Below, one piece after another: positions 19,378 through 28,141 of a DNA stretch of 64,000 nt. The DNA is from Candidatus Zhuqueibacterota bacterium (GTDB lineage: Bacteria; Zhuqueibacterota; Zhuqueibacteria; Residuimicrobiales; Krinioviventaceae). Where the stretch lies: contig JAFGSB010000006.1 of assembly GCA_016934825.1 (NCBI GenBank), positions 1 to 64,000 on the forward strand, in the 5' to 3' direction. Positions within the stretch are counted from its first letter, which is position 1, and the number at the start of each line of letters is the position of its first letter. The position numbers and the translations under genes were made by a program. Under the pieces are notes generated by a model. That model saw nothing but the letters and a program-made list of their open reading frames with translations. It was not told the DNA's origin and did no database searches.

Positions 19378-20730
19378 TTATAAACCGTAACGGCTGATTT
19401 TTTTATACAAAGTCTTCCGGTCAATTTCCAGTAATTTCGCCGCTTTGCTGATGTTCCTGTTTGTGATCTTGAGTATCTTATTTATGTGACTTTTTTCCAT
19501 ATCGGCCAGAGAGTAAATTTCTCTGCCGCCTTCAGCACCAAGAGTTTTTATAAAGGCCGGTAAACTGTTCAACCCGATTGTGGAGGACCCTTCGACAATA
19601 ATTGCCCGTTCAATAACATTTTCAAGTTCTCGTATATTTCCGGGCCAGTAATATTCCGTCAAAGCTTTCAGCGCCTTGTCTGAGACGGAATGGATCTCAC
19701 GGCCCTTCTTGTAATTATGTTTTCTGATAAAGTGATCTACAAGATCGGGTATATCTTCCCTCCGTTCCCGCAGGGGTGGTAATTTAATCGGAATAACACT
19801 GATTCTGTAGTACAAATCCTCCCGAAAATGTCCATTGGCAACCGCCTGTTTTAAATCGCTGTTGGTGGCCGCAACAACCCTTACATCAACTTTAATCGGG
19901 GATGTCTCGCCCACTCGCCGGATTTCCTTTTCCTGAATTGCGCGTAATATTTTAACCTGCATATTTAAAGAAATATTGCCGATTTCATCAAAAAAGAAGG
20001 TCCCCTTGTTTGCTAACTCAAGGGCGCCGTGTTTTGTCGCATGTGCGCCGGTGAAAGAGCCCTTTACATGACCGAACAGTTCACTTTCAAATAAAGATTC
20101 CACAAGCGAACCGCAGTCGATTGCCAGAAACGGTTTTTGCGCTCTTTTGCTTTTGGCGTGTATGGCCCTGGCTATGAGCTCTTTTCCTGTCCCGCTTTCC
20201 CCAAGTATGAGGACAGTGCTTTCGGTTGGGGCGATTTGCTCGACAAGATCAAATACTTTTTGCATCCCGGGACTTTTACCGATAATGCTGACCGTGTTGC
20301 CGTCAAAATCAAAATTCAGGGCCGTTCGGCCGGTTTCTTGTAAAGATTTGTTGTTTGATAGAATTTCCTTAATCAGATGTAATATTTTATCGGGCTGAAA
20401 AGGTTTCTCAATAAAATCATACGCACCGATGCGCCCCGCTTCAACAGCTATTTCCAGGGAAGCATATCCCGTCATCAGGACAAAATCAGGGGCGGGATTT
20501 TCATGTTTTAATTTACCGATCAATTCAATGCCGTTCATATCCGGTAATTTATAATCCACAAAAACAATATGATAATTGCCTTTTCCCGCCAGCTTTAGTC
20601 CTGCATCCGCATTGGCCGCGCTATCGGCATGATACCCGGCATTACTGAGCAATAAATAAAGTGCTTCACGAAAAGTATCATTGTCATCAATTAATAAAAT
20701 ATTAATATCTTTATTCAATAAATTCTCCAC
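19378..20730 (-). CDS. NtrC-family sigma54-dependent response regulator
   Basis: REC, GESGTGKELIARAIH, GAFTGA variant (GSFTGAHATKHGALE), FIS-type HTH NISKAAKLLEIDRKTLYKKI. Confidence 0.94.
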   Translation of the reverse strand: MENLLNKDINILLIDDNDTFREALYLLLSNAGYHADSAANADAGLKLAGKGNYHIVFVDYKLPDMNGIELIGKLKHENPAPDFVLMTGYASLEIAVEAGRIGAYDFIEKPFQPDKILHLIKEILSNNKSLQETGRTALNFDFDGNTVSIIGKSPGMQKVFDLVEQIAPTESTVLILGESGTGKELIARAIHAKSKRAQKPFLAIDCGSLVESLFESELFGHVKGSFTGAHATKHGALELANKGTFFFDEIGNISLNMQVKILRAIQEKEIRRVGETSPIKVDVRVVAATNSDLKQAVANGHFREDLYYRISVIPIKLPPLRERREDIPDLVDHFIRKHNYKKGREIHSVSDKALKALTEYYWPGNIRELENVIERAIIVEGSSTIGLNSLPAFIKTLGAEGGREIYSLADMEKSHINKILKITNRNISKAAKLLEIDRKTLYKKISRYGL

Positions 20731-21019
20731 AGGATAAAAAACATTTTACCACATTACGGTCAAACGTCTGCCGGATCAAACAGTTAAATAAAATCTTCAG
20801 CAAGGAAAAAAATGATTTATTTTTTCATCGCCATAAATTACAAATAATAATAACACGTTTTAATCATAAAATGAATATAAATACAAGTTAAAAAATTATT
20901 TTCAATAATAAAACAATGGATTATTGCATATTACCCGGCAATGATTTATTCCGAAATGAAAAATTTCGCTTCAATTGTTCCATAGGGGAATAAATAAAAT
21001 GCTCGATTGTGTTTTTATC

Positions 21020-21048
21020 TTGACATTCGTTTAACATTTAACTAATAT
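21020..21048 (+). promoter_or_regulatory. sigma70-like promoter upstream of the 21111 receiver gene
   Basis: TTGACA-N17-TAATAT. Confidence 0.7.
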
Positions 21049-21110
21049 ATATAATTCATAGATTAAAATATTATATTCTCAAATATTGATCCGGGAAAAG
21101 GAGTACAGAT

Positions 21111-21485
21111 ATGGCGGCACGTATTCTTGTGATTGATGACGAAGAAGAGATACGTGATATATTGAAAAAAATGCTCGAACTGGAGGGTTATGAAGTCATA
21201 ACCGCGAATAACGGTAATGAGGGCATCAAATTATATAATCAACATCCAGCCGATGTGGTCATCACAGATATTATCATGCCAGATAAAGAAGGTATTGAAA
21301 CAATCATCGAACTGCGAAACAAATTTCCAAATGTTAAAATCATATCAATCTCCGGCGGCGGGAGGATCGGCCCCAATGATTATTTGACTATGTCAAAAAA
21401 ACTGGGTGCTGAACGCAGTTTTACAAAACCATTTGAGCGAAAAAAAATATTAAAAGCAATTGAAGAATTGTTGACCGTAAAATAA
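21111..21485 (+). CDS. single-domain response regulator (CheY-like)
   Basis: ILVIDDEEEIRDIL, VVITDIIMPDKEGIE, SFTKPF; AAAGGAG RBS. Confidence 0.9.
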   Translation: MAARILVIDDEEEIRDILKKMLELEGYEVITANNGNEGIKLYNQHPADVVITDIIMPDKEGIETIIELRNKFPNVKIISISGGGRIGPNDYLTMSKKLGAERSFTKPFERKKILKAIEELLTVK

Positions 21486-21575
21486 TTGCTTTTCTCGTTT
21501 TGCATTGTAAATCAACAAATTCCTGTCTTAGTTCATATCAACCGGATTCCTTTAATCGTTCGGAAGGAGTAAAAT

Positions 21576-22976
21576 ATGCAAAGAACTTTAATGTTGACTG
21601 TTTTGTTTATTACTGTTTCGTTATTATTTATTTCATGCACAAACGAAAAGGGTACACATATGACATTTACAGGCGCAAAGGGTGAGGTAAAATTAATGAC
21701 CCTCGATCCGGGGCATTTTCATGCCGCATTAATCCAAAAAGTCATGTACGACCAGGTATCACCGGTCGTATATATATACGCACCGGTAGGTCCCGATGTT
21801 GAAGACCATATCAACAGAATTAACGGGTACAATACCCGCGCGGAGAATCCGACATCATGGAATATAATTGATTACCGGGGCCCGGACTTTTTGGAAAAGA
21901 TGATCGCCGAAAAGCCCGGTAATGTGATGGTCACCGCCGGCAACAATAAAAAGAAAACCGAATATATTAAAGCCGCAGTCGATGCCGGGATCAATGTTCT
22001 GGCAGACAAGCCTATGTGTATCAATAAAACCGGTTTCGAGCTTTTGAAAGAAGCATTTGTCTCAGCGGCTGAAAAAGATGTTCTTTTATATGATATAATG
22101 ACAGAACGTCACGAAATCACCACTGTTTTACAGCGCGAACTGTCGATGATCCCGGAAGTTTTCGGGGAGTTGGAAAAAGGTTCACCGGAGAATCCGACTG
22201 TGACCAAAGAAAGCGTACATCACTTTTTTAAATACGTTTCGGGTAATCCGATAAAAAGACCGGCCTGGTATATGGACACATCCCAACAGGGAGAAGGTAT
22301 TGTCGATGTAACAACCCACCTGGTGGATCTCATTCAATGGGAATGTTTCCCCGAACAGATCATTCATTATGACAGCGAAATTGAAATGCTGCAGGCAAAT
22401 CGCTGGCCGACAATTATGAGCAAGGCGCAATTTGAAAAGGTAACCCAGATGTCCGAATTCCCGGACTTTCTTAAAAACAAACTGAACGAAAAAGGGGAAC
22501 TGCCTGTTTACGCTAACGGCGATATGATTTACAAGATCAAAGGAGTACATGCCAAAGTCTCGGTAATCTGGAACTTTGAAGCCCCTGAAGGTACGGGAGA
22601 CACTCATTTTTCCATTATGCGCGGAACCAAAGCGAACATTATCATTCGTCAGGGAAAAGAACAAAACTTTAAACCCGAACTTTATATTGAGACCCCCAAA
22701 GGCGGTAACTCAAACGGGCTGGATTCATCACTAAAGAATACTTTCCCGGCACTTCAGGATAAATTCCCCGGCGTGGAATTAGAGAAGAACAAAAATGTCT
22801 GGCATATTATCATACCGGATAAATACCGGATCGGGCATGAAGCGCATTTCGGTCAGGTCACCGAAAAATTTCTGCAATATCTCATTGACGGGAAATTGCC
22901 GGATTGGGAGGTCCCCAACATGCTTGCCAAATATTATACAACCACTTCAGCCCTTGAACTGGCATTACAGAAATAA
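21576..22976 (+). CDS. Gfo/Idh/MocA-like oxidoreductase, predicted lipoprotein
   Basis: N-terminal lipobox LLFISC; VMVTAGNNKKKTEYIKAAVDAGINVLADKPM. Confidence 0.85.
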   Translation: MQRTLMLTVLFITVSLLFISCTNEKGTHMTFTGAKGEVKLMTLDPGHFHAALIQKVMYDQVSPVVYIYAPVGPDVEDHINRINGYNTRAENPTSWNIIDYRGPDFLEKMIAEKPGNVMVTAGNNKKKTEYIKAAVDAGINVLADKPMCINKTGFELLKEAFVSAAEKDVLLYDIMTERHEITTVLQRELSMIPEVFGELEKGSPENPTVTKESVHHFFKYVSGNPIKRPAWYMDTSQQGEGIVDVTTHLVDLIQWECFPEQIIHYDSEIEMLQANRWPTIMSKAQFEKVTQMSEFPDFLKNKLNEKGELPVYANGDMIYKIKGVHAKVSVIWNFEAPEGTGDTHFSIMRGTKANIIIRQGKEQNFKPELYIETPKGGNSNGLDSSLKNTFPALQDKFPGVELEKNKNVWHIIIPDKYRIGHEAHFGQVTEKFLQYLIDGKLPDWEVPNMLAKYYTTTSALELALQK

Positions 22977-22988
22977 ATCTTATCATCG

Positions 22989-23015
22989 CTGGTGTCCGGT
23001 TAACGGACACCGGTG
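22989..23015 (+). repeat. dispersed palindromic repeat (REP-like)
   Basis: CTGGTGTCCGGTTAACGGACACCGGTG. Confidence 0.8.
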
Positions 23016-23040
23016 CGTTATTATCAAATTTATATCATTA

Positions 23041-23075
23041 AAAAAGGCGCATAAAAATTTTTTATGCGCCTTTTT
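23041..23075. terminator. bidirectional rho-independent terminator between convergent genes
   Basis: AAAAAGGCGCATAAAAATTTTTTATGCGCCTTTTT. Confidence 0.9.
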
Positions 23076-23094
23076 AATATCTGAATAAATTTTC

Positions 23095-24213
23095 CTATTC
23101 TCCTTCAGGGGGCGGGAAAATATGCATACCGGTTACTTCTGTTTTGGTATTGTTATATTTGAATGCAATACCCGTATTATACAATAATAAATGTTGATCG
23201 GTATCTTCATTATCCGGCTGTCCGTAAGTGGTTATTACTTCATCCACAGTACTGCCGATGCCGATACTCTGTTCGGTCAAACCATCATACGGGGGCAGCA
23301 AGCGAATATAGATATTATCTCCCGTTCCGTATAGTACAGGACTGTTGGTTATAAAATCAAATTCAAGACCAACTGAATAGTAATAAATGGTATGTTTTAA
23401 ACGTTTATCGGGTAATTCAACATAAGAATTACCCTCATAGGTTCCATAGAACTTTTTTATATAATCGTAACTGTCGCCAAGACTGATCCTCGCGGCGCCC
23501 ACACCGGGAAAAACCTCAAGCATCCGCTGGTATGACAGATAAATGACTATTTCGTGGTTGCCCCCATTGGAGGTGATTTTGAGGTCCTCGGTATATTCGC
23601 CATAATCAATTTTACCAAAATCAACCCTGACAAAAATTTCATTGGGATTGTAGGTTATACGTCCGCTGGAGTTTGATACGGTAATCCATTCGGGTTGCGA
23701 TTCAATTTGCCACAACAGTTCATTCCCGCCCGTGTTGGTTATAACCAGTTTTTCTTCATAAAAATAGCGGTCAAAATTAAATAATGTCTGAATAATTCCG
23801 ATTTCAGGTGGGTGATGTGCCAGGGTAACACTAATTTCCGCAGTGCCGCCGTTTGAATTAATTTTTATTGAACCGCTGTAATCCCCATATTCAAGACCGT
23901 CAATCTTGGAGTTAATTTTCAACGTATCCGGGAAAAATCTCACTTGCCCGGTTGTTTTGGATACTTCCACCCAATCGGGTTTACTATCCAGTGTCCAGCT
24001 TAAATCGCCTTCTCCATCCTTAAAAATTAACAGCGGTATCGGATCCGGTACACCGAGTAAAGAAATACTGGTCTTGTCCGTAATAATATTTAGCGTTTCC
24101 TCTTCGACGGGCGGTGTAACAGGATTATTGTTTTTCTTTTTATCATCACTGCAGTTAATACTCATCAGTACAGCAATAACAAAAAAAGACATCAGGGAGT
24201 ATTTAGTTTTCAT
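23095..24213 (-). CDS. lipoprotein with tandem BACON-like / Ig-like domains
   Basis: lipobox LMSINC; repeated 'W.(I/L)(D/E)S.P.W(I/V).VS..(S/T)G' units. Confidence 0.75.
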   Translation of the reverse strand: MKTKYSLMSFFVIAVLMSINCSDDKKKNNNPVTPPVEEETLNIITDKTSISLLGVPDPIPLLIFKDGEGDLSWTLDSKPDWVEVSKTTGQVRFFPDTLKINSKIDGLEYGDYSGSIKINSNGGTAEISVTLAHHPPEIGIIQTLFNFDRYFYEEKLVITNTGGNELLWQIESQPEWITVSNSSGRITYNPNEIFVRVDFGKIDYGEYTEDLKITSNGGNHEIVIYLSYQRMLEVFPGVGAARISLGDSYDYIKKFYGTYEGNSYVELPDKRLKHTIYYYSVGLEFDFITNSPVLYGTGDNIYIRLLPPYDGLTEQSIGIGSTVDEVITTYGQPDNEDTDQHLLLYNTGIAFKYNNTKTEVTGMHIFPPPEGE

Positions 24214-24321
24214 ACTTTACCTCAATAATCCCAAACTATAATATAATAAAACGTATTATGATTTCTTATGTTCCATAAAGTAATAATTTTTTTTCAATAA
24301 AAAAATAATAAAATTTCACAT

Positions 24322-24348
24322 CTGTCCGCTTAAACCCGGACACCGGTG
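24322..24348 (+). repeat. dispersed palindromic repeat (REP-like)
   Basis: CTGTCCGCTTAAACCCGGACACCGGTG. Confidence 0.65.
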
Positions 24349-24426
24349 ATATTATTTTCAAATTTAACAAAAATTCTTATCCGGCCAAAGAATTAAATTC
24401 ATTTCAGTAGATTTAATTTAATTATT

Positions 24427-26367
24427 TTATTGTTCCGATTTCAGGCCCGCCAATAATTCGCCCAATTCCGTATGCGCGGTTTCCCACCTTTCCATACTCC
24501 GGGCTAATTCATTTTTACTTCGGGCGTATTCTTTTTGTGTTTCAGCGGCTATTTCTCCGTTTTTATATGTTTCCGGGTCAGCCATTATCGATTCCAGTTC
24601 GGGAATTCTTTTTTCCAGTTCTTCAATCCTGTTTTCAAGAATATCTATCTCCTCCTGCAGGCGGTTTCTCAATTTACTGACTGCCTGACGCGCCTCGGCC
24701 TGGAGTCTTTTCTCCTCCCTTGATTTTCTAGCCGCCGTTTTTTCCCTGCTGTCATGATGTCCGGTTTCCGGTAACTGTTCACGTCTTGTTAGGTAATCCG
24801 TATAGTTCCCCCCGTACTCGCGGATGTGTTTGTCTTTCAATTCAATAACCCGTGTAACCAGTTTGTCCAAAAAATACCGGTCGTGAGAGATTAAAATAAG
24901 GGTACCATCATAACCGGCCAGCGCTTTTTCCAGCGCTTCCTTTGAAGCAATATCAAGATGATTGGTCGGCTCGTCCATAATCAAAAAATTGACCGGCGAA
25001 AGCAGTATCTTTGCCAGTGAAACCCGTGCTTTTTCGCCGCCGGACAAAACCCGGATCTTTTTAAAAACGTCGTCGCCGCTGAGCTGGAATATACCCAGCA
25101 CGTCCCTGACTTTCGGCACAAGCCCGTTCGCCACCGTGGAAGATACTTCATCATATACGGTCGCATCCAGGTCCAGGGTATCGACCTGGTGCTGGGCATA
25201 ATAGCCGATGACCGTTCGTTTCCCGATTTGAATTGCGCCCTGTTGCGGACTGAGCTGGCCGACGATCAAACGCGTTAACGTTGTTTTTCCGGCCCCGTTT
25301 ACGCCAACCATGGCCACCTTGTCGCCCCGGTACAAATTAAGGCTGATATCCCGCAATACCCATTCATCCGTGTACCGGAAAGATATATCGCTGACGGCCA
25401 GCACATCCTTGTAACTTTGCTGTTCGACTGAGATATTGAAATATAATTTCTTCGGCGGCGGCGGCAATTCCACTTGTTCGAGTTTTTCCAGTTGTTTGAT
25501 ACGGCTCTGTACCTGGGTTGCTTTGGAAGCCTTATACCGGAACCGGTTGATAAAACGTTCCTGGTGTTCACGCTCGGTTTTGGTCTCTTCAAGTTTTTTT
25601 TGCAGAAATTCCAGTTTTTCCTGCTTCTTTTGTTCGTAAAATGAATATTTGCCGGGATAGTGTTCCAGCCGGCCGCGGTCCAGTTCAAATATTTCTTCCG
25701 CGAGGCGGTCGATAAAGTACCGGTCATGTGATACGATCACGATACTGCCTGGAAAACCAATCAGGTACTGTTCCAGCCATTCCAGCGACGGCAGATCGAG
25801 GTGGTTGGTGGGCTCGTCAAGCAGCAGTAAATCGGGATTTTTGATGAGCAGACGGGTCAGGTAAACGCGCATGCGCCAGCCGCCGCTGAAATCGGACAAC
25901 GGACGCTCAAAATCTGAATCAGCAAACCCGAGTCCGGACAGGATCGCTTTGACCGAACTCTCCAGCCGGTACCCGTCCAGTGATTCATAACGGTGTTCCA
26001 GTTCGCCGAGCTGTTTTAACAGTTCATCATGGTTGGCTGCGTTTATTTCAAGCTTTTGCCGAATATTGTGTATCTTTTTTTCCAGTTCGATTATCTCGTT
26101 GCGTCCCTGCAGGGCGACTTCCAGTATGGTTCCCTGCCCGACGGCAATTTCTTCCTGCGGCAGGTACCCGATAACGTATTCCCTCGGCTTGATGATCTCG
26201 CCGGATTCCGGCCGCAGTTCGCCGTTGAGAATCCGCAATAATGTCGTTTTCCCGGCGCCGTTCGGGCCGATGAGCGCGGCGCGTTTCGACGGACGGATCA
26301 CCCAGCTTATACCGTTCAGCAGAACACGGTCGCCGATTGAATAATTCAGATTGCGTATTTGCAGCAT
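24427..26367 (-). CDS. ABC-F family ATPase (Uup/YdiF-like)
   Basis: two Walker A (GPNGAGKTTLL, GVNGAGKTTLT), two signatures (LSDFSGGWRMRV, LSGGEKARVSL), LLLDEPTNHLD. Confidence 0.95.
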   Translation of the reverse strand: MLQIRNLNYSIGDRVLLNGISWVIRPSKRAALIGPNGAGKTTLLRILNGELRPESGEIIKPREYVIGYLPQEEIAVGQGTILEVALQGRNEIIELEKKIHNIRQKLEINAANHDELLKQLGELEHRYESLDGYRLESSVKAILSGLGFADSDFERPLSDFSGGWRMRVYLTRLLIKNPDLLLLDEPTNHLDLPSLEWLEQYLIGFPGSIVIVSHDRYFIDRLAEEIFELDRGRLEHYPGKYSFYEQKKQEKLEFLQKKLEETKTEREHQERFINRFRYKASKATQVQSRIKQLEKLEQVELPPPPKKLYFNISVEQQSYKDVLAVSDISFRYTDEWVLRDISLNLYRGDKVAMVGVNGAGKTTLTRLIVGQLSPQQGAIQIGKRTVIGYYAQHQVDTLDLDATVYDEVSSTVANGLVPKVRDVLGIFQLSGDDVFKKIRVLSGGEKARVSLAKILLSPVNFLIMDEPTNHLDIASKEALEKALAGYDGTLILISHDRYFLDKLVTRVIELKDKHIREYGGNYTDYLTRREQLPETGHHDSREKTAARKSREEKRLQAEARQAVSKLRNRLQEEIDILENRIEELEKRIPELESIMADPETYKNGEIAAETQKEYARSKNELARSMERWETAHTELGELLAGLKSEQ

Positions 26368-26423
26368 AATATGTGAAAATTCTTTGTATGTTTATAGTAT
26401 ATTTTATTCAAAAAAAGATAATA

Positions 26424-26451
26424 CACCAGTGCCCGGTTAACGGACAATGGT
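26424..26451 (-). repeat. dispersed palindromic repeat (REP-like), reverse orientation
   Basis: CACCAGTGCCCGGTTAACGGACAATGGT. Confidence 0.75.
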
Positions 26452-26529
26452 AAAAAATTAATGTAATAAAAAAAAGATTAAAATCACAGCAGGGAATTTG
26501 CGGGAAAAAGAAAACCGGGAATAAAAAAA

Positions 26530-26552
26530 GGCGGGACAATAATTGTCCCGCC
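26530..26552 (-). terminator. rho-independent terminator of the 26580 gene
   Basis: GGCGGGACAATAATTGTCCCGCC flanked by A/T runs. Confidence 0.88.
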
Positions 26553-26579
26553 CAAAAAATACAATATTTGTTATGTCAA

Positions 26580-27644
26580 TCAATCACAATGGCCGGGGCC
26601 GATCAAGCCGTTGTTATAATTATCCAGAGTGGTTGCAGGACCGAGCCAAGGTGCTTTTTCTCCGCCTTTTAATGCACCAGCATCAGCAGGAGTATTATTT
26701 TCGAACAAAGTGGTTGCAGCATCAAACGCGGCCTGGGCAGCGGAAGGATCCGCGCCGTTTAAGAAATTAAGCTGTGCGGCGATATAAGCGTGCGCCAGTA
26801 TCCAGTACGGATTACCTTGCGGTTCCGTCCATAATGCTCCATACCATGAAGTACCGCTTAAGAAAAACGGGGTGGTTTCACCAATTTGCGCCCAGGTATT
26901 ATCATAAGGCGCCGGGCCGTTAATTGAATGTGTTTTCCAGTAACCGGGGGTGAGTGTGCAGCCGCCGCCTTCTTCAAGATCAAAATCCCAGATCAGCAGG
27001 CTTTGTTTTTCCTTGGTACAATCATTACTGAAACCTGTGTACAATACTTCAAGTCCGCAATATGGATAAGTCGGCTCAATTTCAAGTATCGTTGTATCAA
27101 AATTTGGGGTTTCCTGGTAGGTATTACCATTGACAGTAATCTTTAATAATGGCGGATTTGAACCATACTCATTGCTGGCATACACCTCACGAGTTTGACC
27201 AATACCGGTACATGTTTCAATTTGTTTTAAAAATATACCATAATTTGTCCCGCCGTCTATCCATTCTTGAACCAGGCTTGTGATATCAACCTTAACATAA
27301 CCGGTTGATGTTGGTTTAAAAGTGGCTTCCGGCCCACTGTACCGTGGTGCACTCAATGCATAGAAACCATTCCAGCTAACACACGGCGTCCAATCTTTCA
27401 GCGCTTTGTAAACGCCAACTGTTTTACCGTTAATGCCAGCAGTTCCTTCAACGAGAACATAAAGCCATAATTCGGCCTTATCAATTGTAGTCCCTTCTGT
27501 AAATACAAATGTTGCCGGTGATGAGATCGTTTCATTTTTAACGACAGGGGATTCAACCGGAGCTTTGTATTCACAGGACACAACCAACAATAGAGCGGCA
27601 ATCATTAGAATAAAGATTGCCAGATTTTTTTTACTTGTTTTCAT
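26580..27644 (-). CDS. DNRLRE-domain-like secreted lipoprotein with a C-terminal Cys-containing domain
   Basis: lipobox LLVVSC; KAELWLYVLVEGT... VKVDITSLVQEWIDGGTNYGIFLK; start at 27644 chosen for its GGAGG RBS. Confidence 0.75.
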   Translation of the reverse strand: MKTSKKNLAIFILMIAALLLVVSCEYKAPVESPVVKNETISSPATFVFTEGTTIDKAELWLYVLVEGTAGINGKTVGVYKALKDWTPCVSWNGFYALSAPRYSGPEATFKPTSTGYVKVDITSLVQEWIDGGTNYGIFLKQIETCTGIGQTREVYASNEYGSNPPLLKITVNGNTYQETPNFDTTILEIEPTYPYCGLEVLYTGFSNDCTKEKQSLLIWDFDLEEGGGCTLTPGYWKTHSINGPAPYDNTWAQIGETTPFFLSGTSWYGALWTEPQGNPYWILAHAYIAAQLNFLNGADPSAAQAAFDAATTLFENNTPADAGALKGGEKAPWLGPATTLDNYNNGLIGPGHCD

Positions 27645-28141
27645 AGGTATTCCTCCCTTTTTTTTTATAAACACAATCATTAATTATAATATTTCATTTG
27701 TCCACATTATTTAGTAATGAAATATAATAAAGTAATAATATTGGTTTATGATGGGAAGTTTAACCCGGAAAGAAGAAATCAAAGACTTTTGATTCCGTTT
27801 GACTGCAGAAAACTTTAACTAAAACCTCCCATACACAACACACACACAGATTATTATAAAAAAAAAAAATAAAAAAAGCAAGTACTATTTTCAAAATAAC
27901 ACGTAAAAATGTAATTCACATCACATAATTGGTTCCCTTTTATCATTTTTCCTTATATAAAAGTGATCTGTTGATTGCCAGCCTCACGGGTCAACACGCC
28001 CGGCCCTGCAGCCGTGTGGGATATAAATTGTCTGCTGATGAAATCAGTGTTACACATTGGGTTCTATTTCCCCGGTTAAATAATTTTTAAAAATAGAGAA
28101 ATAAATTTTTGTCTCACTTTCGATTACTTTCAACGCTCTTT

